Shown: positions 7,646 through 15,093, counted from the first letter of the stretch. The stretch: DNA of 15,255 nucleotides from Lachnospiraceae bacterium (GCA_017446125.1 JAFSRL010000266.1:1-15255); one strand, 5' to 3'. The notes: generated by a model from the letters alone, not told the origin. Translations and numbers: made by a program.

Positions 7646-9561
7646 TCGATCCTGTCCGCCGGCAAAAGACGTAACAATAATTCATCCAGCATGCGTCCGT
7701 CGACCGGCTTTGTCAGGAAATCCGTAAACCCGAGCGACAGATAATGCGTCTTTGCACCCGCTTCCGCGTCCGCGGTCAAACACACAATGGGTGTATCCTT
7801 GTTCGCGCCCTCAAGCTGGTTCTTTATCCTGTCAAGCGTTTCCTCGCCGTCCATTTCCGGCATTCTGAAATCCAAAAGAATCAGATCAAAGGACGTATCC
7901 TTTGTCATGTTCAAAGCCTCTATGCCGCTTTGCGCCATACGAAGCTGCAACTGCGTCTTTTTCATCAGCCCCTTCATAACCGTCAGGTTCAACTGCGTGT
8001 CATCCACGACAAGCACCTTCGCGTTTGGTGCGGTAAACGCTTTTTGCGAAGGATTCTTCGTTCCGTCCTCCTTGTTGATTCTGTCCGCAATCTTCCCGAT
8101 GGTATTCACGCGGTTCACGCTCTGCGGCAGCGTCACCAAAAAGGTGGTACCCTCGCCGTAGGTGCTCTTCACCCCAATCTCCCCGTTCATCATGGAGAGC
8201 AAATTCGACGTGATGACAAGCCCTAAGCCCGTGCCCTCAATCGTATAGTTGCGGTTTAAGTCCGCGCGTTCAAATTCCTTAAACAGGTTTTGGATGTCCT
8301 CCTTCCGGATTCCGATGCCGGTATCGGTCACATTAAAAAACAGCTTGACGATGCTTCCGGGGCGTAAGGAGGTGTTTTCCTTTGTGACGGAAAATGACAC
8401 GGACCCGCTGTCCGTATACTTCACGGCATTCTCCAACAGGTTCCACAAGACCTGCCTGACATGCGCCTCGTCCCCGATCAGGGCGTCGGGAATCTCCTCG
8501 TCCACCTTCAGGGTAAAGGTAAGGCCCTTCTTTTCGGCGAACGCCTTGGTCATGGCGCATAAATCCTGCAGCAGGGAGGATAACCGGTAGGTGTTGTTTA
8601 GAATTTCCATCTTTCCGGCTTCGATTTTGCTGTAATCCAAAATGTCATTGATGATTGCAAAAAGATTCTTTCCGGAGCTCTCGACGTTTTGCGCGTACGA
8701 AAGAATGTGTTCGTCCGTACTCTCTCTCAGAATCATCTCGTTCATCCCGAGCACCGCGTTGATGGGGGTGCGAATCTCGTGCGACATGTTCGCAAGGAAG
8801 TCCGCTTTACTTCTTGCGGCAAGGTCCGCGCGGCGCTTTTCCGCTTCCAAATCCTCCATCGTCTGCACAAGGCGTTGGTAGTCCGGCGTTTCCGCATTGA
8901 TGTAAAACAAAAACAGACCGATGGTTGCCCCGAGATAATTGATCATGGGGCGTTCGCCCAAAAACCCCTGAATCAACACCGTGCTGATGGTGAGAAGAAA
9001 CGCGATGATAATGATGATGCGTGCACGTTTGTTTAAGATCTTCCGCTCGCGGATAAAATAATAGGTGCAAAAAGCAAGATGATAGAATTCCATCACGATT
9101 CCCACAAGCAGGTAAAAGAAACCGGTGGGCGGAATGAAGGTGTTTGTCTCTAACATCCGCGGTAAACAGACAATGAGGTAGACAACAAGCAACACCGCCT
9201 CCGCTAAAAGCATGAGCTTGCTGAAAAGGGGAATCTGATCCGGCATCGGTTTGTGTCTGGAAAAATTGTCGACCACATAAACACTGAAGTAATAACAGAC
9301 AAAGGTATTGCCCATGAACGCTGCCGCCTGCAAAACGGCGCGAACCAAAACCGGCGTACCGATGTCCGCATGATTAAAAAAGACCTGGATACAGGTTAAG
9401 GCGTTCGAAAGAAGTATCGCGAGCGCGACATTCCGAAACGGCGAAGTCTGCGTTCCCGTACGGTATCCCTGGATCCGGATAACAAGTAACAGGATGAGAT
9501 TAAAGAGCAGCGCCGTCAGTGAAACATAGATTTCACGTAAGGCATCGGCAACACTGATCAT
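7633..9561 (-). CDS. Hybrid sensor histidine kinase with C-terminal receiver (HK5)
   Basis: Protein of 642 residues. Seven membrane helices (about 10-224) carry the same landmarks as HK4 (LTALLFN near the N-terminus, INYLGATIGLFLFY and ETPDY at the last helix). A charged coiled linker leads to HisKA His261 (ANMSHEIRTPINAV). HATPase motifs are Asn378 (LLENAVKY), Asp413 (TDTGIGI) and GTGLGL. The single receiver is canonical: DD 520-521, phospho-acceptor Asp564 (DLILLDFRMPEMDG), LTADA and TKPV. The protein ends directly after the receiver with no HPt, so phosphate would have to reach an HPt on another protein such as HK4. The start codon overlaps the stop of the response regulator gene as ATGA, with no strong Shine-Dalgarno, so synthesis of the two is probably coupled. 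It is the first kinase after the regulator and probably a paralogue of HK4. Confidence 0.95.
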   Translation of the reverse strand: MISVADALREIYVSLTALLFNLILLLVIRIQGYRTGTQTSPFRNVALAILLSNALTCIQVFFNHADIGTPVLVRAVLQAAAFMGNTFVCYYFSVYVVDNFSRHKPMPDQIPLFSKLMLLAEAVLLVVYLIVCLPRMLETNTFIPPTGFFYLLVGIVMEFYHLAFCTYYFIRERKILNKRARIIIIIAFLLTISTVLIQGFLGERPMINYLGATIGLFLFYINAETPDYQRLVQTMEDLEAEKRRADLAARSKADFLANMSHEIRTPINAVLGMNEMILRESTDEHILSYAQNVESSGKNLFAIINDILDYSKIEAGKMEILNNTYRLSSLLQDLCAMTKAFAEKKGLTFTLKVDEEIPDALIGDEAHVRQVLWNLLENAVKYTDSGSVSFSVTKENTSLRPGSIVKLFFNVTDTGIGIRKEDIQNLFKEFERADLNRNYTIEGTGLGLVITSNLLSMMNGEIGVKSTYGEGTTFLVTLPQSVNRVNTIGKIADRINKEDGTKNPSQKAFTAPNAKVLVVDDTQLNLTVMKGLMKKTQLQLRMAQSGIEALNMTKDTSFDLILLDFRMPEMDGEETLDRIKNQLEGANKDTPIVCLTADAEAGAKTHYLSLGFTDFLTKPVDGRMLDELLLRLLPADRIEWIS

Positions 9562-10316
9562 TCTTCAAGCGTTTCAAAAAACGAATCAATTTTATCGATA
9601 ATTTCGGCGTTCGATAACGATTTCAGCAAATAATTGACAGGGTTTAGTTCCATAACCGCGATGATTGACTCACGGTCATTCTTTGACGTTAAGAACATCA
9701 CAGGGATGTTTTTCGTATGAGGCTCGGAACGCAGCATCTCCAAAACCTTGGGACCCTTGATGACAGGCATCTCATAATCCAGTAATATCAGGTCGACCTC
9801 CGTTGAAACCAGCATCTGAATCGCGTTCATGCCGGAGTTTGCGGTGTAGACGCGGTAACGTCCGGATAACATATCCTTATAACGACGCAGCATCGTCGCG
9901 TCGTCATCGATGATTAAAATCCTTCTGCTTTCCTTCATCCGCTGCACGATGTCGGATTCGATCGTAAGCTTATCCGCAATCTCATCGACGCGGAACGGAC
10001 GCGTGAAGGTTCCCTTCACATAACTGCCGGGCACCGATTTCATGGCACTCGCAAGCTCATCCGTTGTGCCGATCATATAAAAGCGGATATTTTTTTCATC
10101 AACCTGATCCTTGATATAGGACAGGACGTCTGTCATTTTTTTGTCCGTGTCCTGTAAGTACAACAGCCAGATTTCCGGAACATTTTCGACATGGGAAATC
10201 TCGGTGACATTCGTCTTCACCTGCGTCACCTCAAACAACGCCGCACGCAATCCGTCAACGAGCGCATTCGCAATCATTGACTTCTTTTCAGTCATAAACA
10301 AAAGCCGCTTGATCAT
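9558..10316 (-). CDS. Tandem-receiver response regulator without output domain
   Basis: Protein of 252 residues from the ATG at 10316, chosen because GGGAGG lies 5 nt upstream; an in-frame ATG at 10331 has no Shine-Dalgarno. The N-terminal half (about 1-118) has the strand/helix order of a receiver and an Arg-Pro (TRPF, 106-107) at the usual Lys-Pro site. Its third strand reads EIWLLYLQD, which places Tyr53 where phospho-Asp is expected, so it is probably a pseudo-receiver. The C-terminal half is a working-looking receiver: acidic triad 137-139 (IIDDDATM), phospho-acceptor Asp180 (DLILLDYEMP), Thr210 (FLTSKND) and Lys232 (LLKSLS, Pro replaced by Ser). No DNA-binding or enzymatic domain follows. 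It is the first gene after the extended -10 promoter and overlaps HK5 by 4 bp, so it likely receives phosphate from the kinases and acts by protein contact or as a phosphate sink. Confidence 0.92.
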   Translation of the reverse strand: MIKRLLFMTEKKSMIANALVDGLRAALFEVTQVKTNVTEISHVENVPEIWLLYLQDTDKKMTDVLSYIKDQVDEKNIRFYMIGTTDELASAMKSVPGSYVKGTFTRPFRVDEIADKLTIESDIVQRMKESRRILIIDDDATMLRRYKDMLSGRYRVYTANSGMNAIQMLVSTEVDLILLDYEMPVIKGPKVLEMLRSEPHTKNIPVMFLTSKNDRESIIAVMELNPVNYLLKSLSNAEIIDKIDSFFETLEE

Positions 10317-10320
10317 AGGG

Positions 10321-10327
10321 CCCTCCC
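10321..10327 (-). promoter_or_regulatory. Shine-Dalgarno deciding the start of the response regulator
   Basis: The minus strand reads GGGAGGG just before CCCT and the ATG at 10316. The GGAGG core is 5 nt from this ATG, whereas the earlier in-frame ATG at 10331 lies upstream of the site and has none of its own. This places the true N-terminus at MIKRLLFM. Confidence 0.75.
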
Positions 10328-10345
10328 GCATTTCAGTATGTAACT

Positions 10346-10376
10346 ATTATAACACTTTTCTGACAATTTGGGTGAA
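10346..10376 (-). promoter_or_regulatory. Extended -10 sigma-A-type promoter of the regulator/kinase operon
   Basis: The minus strand has a perfect TATAAT (10346-10351) preceded by TGT (10352-10354), forming an extended -10 element (TGnTATAAT). The -35 is poor: TTCACC (10371-10376) at 19 bp is the best match, which fits an extended -10 promoter. Initiation would fall near 10339, leaving a leader of about 23 nt before the ATG at 10316. It lies in the 82-bp gap after the YqeC-MocA gene, the longest intergenic stretch in the window, and is the natural start for the response regulator and the five kinases. No operator repeat or terminator hairpin was seen in the gap. Confidence 0.7.
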
Positions 10377-10398
10377 TTTATTGAAATTTTATAACAAA

Positions 10399-11634
10399 TC
10401 AAAACGATAGCAAATCCTCTTCCACGTCAATATCGAACAACTTTTCGTTTTTTACAATATAATAATATGTGTCCAGCGGGTTCGCACGAATAATTCCGAT
10501 GGGACCGGTGTCTCCCTTCAGCTTCAAAAGCTCCTCCCGCGCATCCAGATGAAAAATCGCGGGGTTCGCTTCATGGTCGGAGTACGCACATGCAAGGCGC
10601 TTGCCGAAGACAAGATACTCCCGGATCATGTTGATGAGATTGCCGGAGGTGAAATACGGTTCGTCCGCGACCAGATACAGCACCGCGTCGCATCCTAAGC
10701 GGATGGCTTCCACGCAGCCAATCCGGACCGAGGCGGAAATCCCTTCGGCGTACGCCGCGTTCTGTGTCATGACAACACGCCCACGGTATTCCGGGTGCTC
10801 CAGAATCTCGGGAAAGCGGCTCACCACGATGACTTCGCTCTCGATTTCGCGCAGCGCGCTTTCGGTTAGGAGCCTTCTCTCATCCGTCTCCGGAACATTC
10901 AAAAGGCGCTTGTCAGAGCTCTTCAAACGCGCTTTGGTTTCCAAAAGCGCGTCTAAGCCCCACCGGAACAGCTCCTTTCCGTTTAACTCGTACAAAAGCT
11001 TGTTGGACCCGAAGCGCTTCGACATGCCGCTTGCCATCAAAACCATTCCAATCTTTTTGATCTTTAAGGGATTCACGGGAACGTCGCGCCCGGGCTCGTT
11101 ATAGTAATACTCCACCTTCGCTTTGGGGAACCGCTTCTGTAAGGGCTTGATGTAATAGGTGTCCGCGATGAAATCGATGTGCGCCTTCGTCAATCTGGTG
11201 TTTTTGTCAAAGCGGCCGAATGCCTCGCGGAACAGCTCCATGTCCGCAAGAAAGGACCTTTGACAGATTTCCGAAAACGCGCGTCCCAAGGCAAACGAAC
11301 TCATCACCACGATGATGCGCTCACATGCCTCCGGGATGACGGGCTCAGAGTCATTCGGGATTTTGACGGGATGGTGTCTTGCGCCGTCCGCCTCGACCAG
11401 CACATACTGGTTTTCCAAACAGATTTTTTGAAAGGAGCCGCTGCCCGGGTATCCGAGCTTTCCGTTCCCGATGTCCTTTCCGTAATAAGTAACAAGCTTG
11501 GAATCCTTACCGGCAATGATCTGGGTGGTTGTCGTGATTGCGACGCGATACTTCCCTGCGCTGTATTCATGCGCAAGGCGCTCCATCAAAGATGTTTTTC
11601 CGCCGGCACCGACCACCGCGATGATATGCGCCAT
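10399..11634 (-). CDS. yqeC-mocA: Fusion of YqeC (selenium-dependent hydroxylase accessory protein) and MocA-type molybdenum cofactor cytidylyltransferase
   Basis: Protein of 411 residues with two parts. Residues 1 to about 185 match YqeC: the P-loop-like VVGAGGKTSLM (7-17), the TTTTQI segment (34-39) and VLVEADGARHHPVKIP (78-93). YqeC is a conserved partner of selenium-dependent molybdenum hydroxylases; its exact reaction is not settled. Residues about 195-411 form a MobA/MocA-like nucleotidyltransferase: the nucleotide-binding loop LMASGMSKRFGSNKLL (199-214), GISASVRIG (298-306), the metal-binding Asp in VADEP (322-326), GDTGPIG (374-380) and a C-terminal DIDVEEDL. MocA enzymes couple CTP to molybdopterin to form the cytosine-dinucleotide cofactor. 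The fused order fits cofactor maturation in one polypeptide. The ATG follows the HD gene by 2 nt, with AGGAG 8 nt upstream, so the two are co-transcribed. No hydroxylase or SelD gene is visible. Family calls are firm; the substrate is inferred. Confidence 0.88.
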   Translation of the reverse strand: MAHIIAVVGAGGKTSLMERLAHEYSAGKYRVAITTTTQIIAGKDSKLVTYYGKDIGNGKLGYPGSGSFQKICLENQYVLVEADGARHHPVKIPNDSEPVIPEACERIIVVMSSFALGRAFSEICQRSFLADMELFREAFGRFDKNTRLTKAHIDFIADTYYIKPLQKRFPKAKVEYYYNEPGRDVPVNPLKIKKIGMVLMASGMSKRFGSNKLLYELNGKELFRWGLDALLETKARLKSSDKRLLNVPETDERRLLTESALREIESEVIVVSRFPEILEHPEYRGRVVMTQNAAYAEGISASVRIGCVEAIRLGCDAVLYLVADEPYFTSGNLINMIREYLVFGKRLACAYSDHEANPAIFHLDAREELLKLKGDTGPIGIIRANPLDTYYYIVKNEKLFDIDVEEDLLSF

Positions 11635-11636
11635 GC

Positions 11637-12359
11637 TTACAACTCCTGTGAAACCGCGTTGTTTGAAAGATTGTTTGCTTCATCCGAAACATCCGCAAAC
11701 ACATCCCGCGTGAGCGCCATCATCTCTTTCCATGAATCGGTTTCGGACAGCTCCCTTGTGAGGTCACACACACTGTAGTAATACCAGCACTGCTCGCGCT
11801 TGTCCTTCTGGTTGAACTTCTGCCACATGGCGTTTCCGCAAAGCTTATAATCCCGCGCCATCGAGCGGATGTTGGAAAGCTTGTCCGCAATGGCAAGCAC
11901 CTTGGAATTCAGGGAACCGATTTTTAAATGATTCAAATATTCGCTCTTCCTGATTTTCCAGGTGGACTCCGGCGGAAGATCCGGGCGCTTGTTCTCACTC
12001 GCCATCAGGACATACTCCGCGACCGTCTCCCCGAACATGTCCTTAATGTCGTCAATCGTCCGGCCGGTGTCCTCCACCACGTCATGAAGTAATGCTGCCT
12101 CCACGACTTCAAGGTCGTCGGTCAGGACCATGGCAATCAGGCTTGCTTCCACGGGATGCGCGATATAAGGAATTCGCGTCCCCTTACGATAATCACCGTC
12201 ATGGGCGCGACGCGAATACTCAAGACAAAACAGGTATTGATGAACTTCCTTCTCCGTCCAGGACGCAGGATAAACAAGGAGGCTTTTCAGCGCGTCCGGT
12301 GTCGCCTGAAAATCTTCTTTGAAAAAAATCTCGTTTCCCGATGAGAATTTCTTTTGCAT
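11637..12359 (-). CDS. Stand-alone RelA/SpoT-type HD hydrolase, candidate small alarmone hydrolase
   Basis: Protein of 240 residues containing only the HD hydrolase module. Motifs follow the SpoT/MESH1 pattern: AHDGDYRKGTRIPYIAHPVEA with His53 and His68, the HD pair His92-Asp93 and Glu96-Asp97 in ALLHDVVEDTG, and Asp159 plus Asn163 in IADKLSNI. These supply the metal site and the hydrolytic pocket. No synthetase, TGS or ACT domain follows, so the expected activity is removal of the 3'-pyrophosphate from (p)ppGpp or a related nucleotide, in the cytoplasm. Other phosphohydrolase substrates are possible, since many HD proteins of this size are untested. The start ATG has AAGGA 4 nt upstream. The gene begins 38 nt after znuB and ends 2 nt before the YqeC-MocA fusion, so it belongs to the same transcript as the latter and perhaps to the zinc operon as well. 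Why it sits with a cofactor gene is unclear. Confidence 0.87.
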   Translation of the reverse strand: MQKKFSSGNEIFFKEDFQATPDALKSLLVYPASWTEKEVHQYLFCLEYSRRAHDGDYRKGTRIPYIAHPVEASLIAMVLTDDLEVVEAALLHDVVEDTGRTIDDIKDMFGETVAEYVLMASENKRPDLPPESTWKIRKSEYLNHLKIGSLNSKVLAIADKLSNIRSMARDYKLCGNAMWQKFNQKDKREQCWYYYSVCDLTRELSETDSWKEMMALTRDVFADVSDEANNLSNNAVSQEL

Positions 12360-12397
12360 AGTTTCCTTGAACGGTTATGTGCAACAGATTTATTCTA

Positions 12398-13237
12398 TCA
12401 TAAACGGGAAAAAATCACATCAAAAACATAACAAACGGAAAATGCGAACACATCCATCATCACGATGGTCGAGCCCACCGGTGTGCCCGCAAGGATGGAA
12501 ATCAAAAGACCGGCAATTGCGCAGACAACGCTGATGGCGGCCGCAAACAGCGTCACCGCCTTGAAGCTTTTGAACAGCCGCATTGCGCATAGCGCCGGAA
12601 ACACAACCAGCGCGGAAATGAGCAGCGACCCCACCAATTTCATCGCCAGCACAATGATGACGGCAATCACGATTGCAATGAACAGATTGTAGCGGTCCGT
12701 ATTCACACCGATTGCTTTCGAGAATGTCTCGTCAAAGGTGATGGCAAAGAGCTTGTTGTAAAACAGGATGAACAAAGCGACAACCGCAACGGACAGCACG
12801 ACGCACAGGAAGACATCGTTGCGTGTAAGCGTCAGAATGGAGGTCGAGCCAAAGAGCGTTGTGCACACATCGCCGGATAAGTTCGACGAGGTCGAGAAAA
12901 CGTTCATGATCAGATAACCGAACGCCATCGTGGCAACGGAAATCATCGCGATGGCGGCATCGCCCTTGATCTTTGTGTTCTGTCCGGTACGCAGCAATAA
13001 CACCGCGCTGACAATCGTGAGCGGCAGCACCAGAAGCATCTGATTCGTGAGGTTTAACACACTCGCAATCGCAATCGCGCCAAAGGCGACATGCGACAGA
13101 CCGTCCCCGATAAAGGAAAACCGCTTCAAAACAAGCGTCACGCCGAACAACGCGGAACAAAGTGAAATCAAAATGCCCACGATAAACGCGTAGCGCACAA
13201 ACGGATATTGAAAATACACCTGCAATGTTTCGATCAT
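12398..13237 (-). CDS. znuB: Zinc/manganese ABC transporter permease ZnuB (ABC-3 family)
   Basis: Protein of 279 residues, the usual length of ABC-3 permeases. It is almost wholly hydrophobic, with about eight membrane helices. Family hallmarks are FVRYAFIVGILISLCSALFG at the N-terminus, LVLKRFSFIGDGLSHVAFGA (the coupling-helix region), AIGVNTDRYN in the cytoplasmic loop and LVGSLLISALVVFPALCAMR toward the end. It forms the membrane channel of the importer, presumably as a dimer, and is driven by ZnuC. The ATG overlaps the znuC stop as ATGA. ABC-3 permeases carry zinc or manganese, and sequence alone does not settle which; the His-rich loop in the partner lipoprotein favours zinc. Confidence 0.95.
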   Translation of the reverse strand: MIETLQVYFQYPFVRYAFIVGILISLCSALFGVTLVLKRFSFIGDGLSHVAFGAIAIASVLNLTNQMLLVLPLTIVSAVLLLRTGQNTKIKGDAAIAMISVATMAFGYLIMNVFSTSSNLSGDVCTTLFGSTSILTLTRNDVFLCVVLSVAVVALFILFYNKLFAITFDETFSKAIGVNTDRYNLFIAIVIAVIIVLAMKLVGSLLISALVVFPALCAMRLFKSFKAVTLFAAAISVVCAIAGLLISILAGTPVGSTIVMMDVFAFSVCYVFDVIFSRL

Positions 13238-13938
13238 GTCGCATCCCTCGTCATAAACAGTTTCCCCGTTTCGCTCTTCACATACGCCTCCTTTGTTCCG
13301 GAAAAGATATGCTGCCCGATATGCAGAATGTGTGTTGCGTATTTCACGGCCGCACCGATGTCATGGGAAATCATAATGATGGTGATATTGTCCTCTTTGT
13401 TCAGGCGTTGAATCAAATCATAGAGTTCATTCGTCACCTTCGGATCAAGTCCTGCGACCGGTTCATCCAGCAAGAGAAGCTTTTTCGTCGCGCAAAGGGC
13501 ACGCGCCAACAACACACGCTGCTGCTGTCCGCCGGATAAGTTTTTATACGCATGTGAGGCTAAGTCCGCGATCTGCATCCGTTCCATATTGCGGCGCGCC
13601 GTTTCCTTGTCCGCGTTCGAATAAAAGGGTTGAAACGCGCTTGCCTTCTGGCAGCCGGATAAAACGATTTCAAAAACGGAGGCGGGGAAGTCCTTCTGCA
13701 CCAGTGTCTGCTGCGGCAAATACCCGATCTCGTTGCGTAAAAGGTCTTCTCCCAGAATGACCTCACCCACAATGGGCGGCGTCAGGGAAAGAATCGTCTT
13801 CATCAACGTCGACTTGCCGCTGCCGTTCTCTCCCAGAATGCACAGGTAGTCACCGGCATTCACCGTAACGTTTAAGTTCTGGACAATGATGTCCTTATCG
13901 TAACCGACGCTTAAGTTTCTTAATGTCAAAAGTGCCAT
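13234..13938 (-). CDS. znuC: Zinc/manganese ABC transporter ATP-binding protein ZnuC
   Basis: Protein of 234 residues with all ABC ATPase motifs: Walker A GENGSGKST (36-44), Q-loop YLPQQ (73-77), signature LSGGQQQR (134-141), Walker B LLLLDEP (154-160) with the catalytic Glu, and the H-loop His192 (MISHD). It energises import through ZnuB on the cytoplasmic face. It begins 1 nt after the znuA TAA and overlaps znuB by 4 bp. The nearest strong Shine-Dalgarno, AGGAGG at 13951-13956, is 12 nt from the ATG. That is longer than usual, and no alternative in-frame start lies between, so coupling to znuA translation is likely. Confidence 0.95.
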   Translation of the reverse strand: MALLTLRNLSVGYDKDIIVQNLNVTVNAGDYLCILGENGSGKSTLMKTILSLTPPIVGEVILGEDLLRNEIGYLPQQTLVQKDFPASVFEIVLSGCQKASAFQPFYSNADKETARRNMERMQIADLASHAYKNLSGGQQQRVLLARALCATKKLLLLDEPVAGLDPKVTNELYDLIQRLNKEDNITIIMISHDIGAAVKYATHILHIGQHIFSGTKEAYVKSETGKLFMTRDAT

Positions 13939-13939
13939 C

Positions 13940-15091
13940 TTACTGAAGCGCCTCCTTTAAGACCTCAAGGTTTTCTTCCATCACGGAAAGGTAGGTGACG
14001 CCGTTCTCAATGTCATCCTTTGTCACGGACTGCATGGAATCAAGGGTCAGGGTCTTACAGTCCGTACGGTCTGCGCTGTCGATGATGGTCTGCGCAATTC
14101 TATTGTCACTCCCCTCAATCGTGAGCACGCAATTCAGCTCCAGCTCCTTTGTCTTATTCGCAAGAAAGCGCACGGTTTCAAAGCTCGCCTCCGTTTCCGA
14201 AGAGCACCCCGGAAATGCGGCATAATACGATACGCCGTAATCGTTCAACAGATACCGGAAGGGAAAGCGGTCGCCAAAGAGCAGGGTGTCGCGCTGTGCG
14301 TTTTTGATGACCTCTTCATATTCCGCATCGAGGGCGGCAAGCTTTTTGGCGTACGCCGCCTGGTTTTCAAAATACATGTCCGCATTGGAGGGATTCACGT
14401 TTGCAAGTGATTCCGCAATCGCCTTCGTCAAAACCTGCGCGTTCTTCAAAGAAAGCCAAACATGTTCATCGAGCTGGCGCTCGATAATCGGAGCCCCCAT
14501 TCCAGTGTTCGCTTCGCTCACGGGGTGCTCCGACTTCTGGCTGGCTTCACCCGTTCTTACGTCGTCGGACAGCGTAGTGTCCGCCGACTGTTTGTCATGT
14601 TTATGATCATGCTCGTCATGGTCGTGCTCCATGCCTTCTGCGATCTCTTCTTCGAGCGCGGCGTCTCCCAGGACGTCGATGAGCTTCAATGTCACCCGGT
14701 CGGGATTGGCCGCCGTCATCAGTGCTTCCTCCACCCACTCATCCGACTCTCCTCCGACATAGAGGAAGAGATCGCAGTCCGCGATCGTCATGAGATCGGA
14801 TGCCGTCGGCTGAAAGCTGTGCATGTCGACGCCGTTCTCCACCAGCAGCATGACATCGACATCCTTTGATGCCGCACCCACGACTTGCCTCGCCCAGTCA
14901 TAAATCGGAAAGATCGTCGTCACGACCTGCAGCCTGTCTTCTCCTGTTGCGCCATTTCCTCCGGCGAACTGCGTTGCACCCGCGCCATTCTCACCGGTAG
15001 ACTGCGTTGCCCCCACGCCGCCACTTCCTCCGCAGCCGGTGATGACTGTTGCAAGCATTAAGATTGATATCATTTTTAATATCTTATTCAT
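13940..15091 (-). CDS. znuA: Zinc-binding lipoprotein ZnuA of the ABC importer
   Basis: Protein of 383 residues from the ATG at 15091. A TTG at 15100 is also in frame but only 1 nt from the AAGG and gives no better signal peptide. A short basic-hydrophobic signal ends in the lipobox VITGC, with lipidated Cys20. A Gly-rich linker of two 11-residue repeats (GATQSTGENGA, GATQFAGGNGA) tethers the substrate domain. Cluster A-I features are TTIFPIYDWA, a first ligand His91 (DMHSFQP), a His/Asp-rich loop (EHDHDEHDHKHDK) typical of zinc-type proteins, and a second ligand His210 (DEHVWLS). At the third site the common HDAFGY motif is replaced by GDRFPFRYLLNDYG, leaving Asp274 and no His. GCSSETEASFE follows, then the late EGSDNRIAQT motif. 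Binding of zinc outside the membrane is expected; manganese cannot be excluded. It starts the importer genes and is directly preceded by a repeat-bearing reading frame. Confidence 0.94.
   Translation of the reverse strand: MNKILKMISILMLATVITGCGGSGGVGATQSTGENGAGATQFAGGNGATGEDRLQVVTTIFPIYDWARQVVGAASKDVDVMLLVENGVDMHSFQPTASDLMTIADCDLFLYVGGESDEWVEEALMTAANPDRVTLKLIDVLGDAALEEEIAEGMEHDHDEHDHKHDKQSADTTLSDDVRTGEASQKSEHPVSEANTGMGAPIIERQLDEHVWLSLKNAQVLTKAIAESLANVNPSNADMYFENQAAYAKKLAALDAEYEEVIKNAQRDTLLFGDRFPFRYLLNDYGVSYYAAFPGCSSETEASFETVRFLANKTKELELNCVLTIEGSDNRIAQTIIDSADRTDCKTLTLDSMQSVTKDDIENGVTYLSVMEENLEVLKEALQ
13951..13956 (-). promoter_or_regulatory. Shine-Dalgarno of znuC with long spacing
   Basis: AGGAGG on the minus strand, embedded in the last codons of znuA, lies 12 nt before the znuC ATG. 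The spacing is beyond the usual 5-9 nt, so initiation may rely partly on ribosomes ending znuA, whose stop is 1 nt before the ATG. Confidence 0.5.
14948..15013 (-). repeat. Two tandem 33-bp repeats encoding the ZnuA linker
   Basis: Two adjacent, imperfect 33-bp units encode GATQSTGENGA and GATQFAGGNGA, just after the lipidated Cys. They form a flexible linker between the membrane anchor and the binding domain. Their period equals that of the unrelated repeat array just upstream of znuA. Confidence 0.8.
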
Positions 15092-15093
15092 AT

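Noticed and set aside
10317..10331. ATG start of the response regulator at 10331
   Set aside because: The Shine-Dalgarno lies between this ATG and the ATG at 10316, so it can serve only the latter.
10355..10398. Rho-independent terminator after the YqeC-MocA gene
   Set aside because: Only a weak A/T stem (AATTT/AAATT) is present, with no GC-rich hairpin or U-tract. Transcription may read through into the kinase operon.
11179..11778. 199-codon open frame on the plus strand
   Set aside because: It lies antisense to the well-supported YqeC-MocA and HD genes, shows no recognisable motif and crosses their boundary. It is a shadow of the minus-strand codons.
12360..12420. Promoter for the HD gene (TAGAAT at 12392-12397)
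   Set aside because: No acceptable -35 lies at 16-18 bp and there is no extended -10. The 38-bp gap can be explained by read-through from znuB, so the site is left uncalled.
14462..14869. 135-codon plus-strand open frame
   Set aside because: It is antisense to znuA and its His-rich loop. The composition mirrors the znuA codons.
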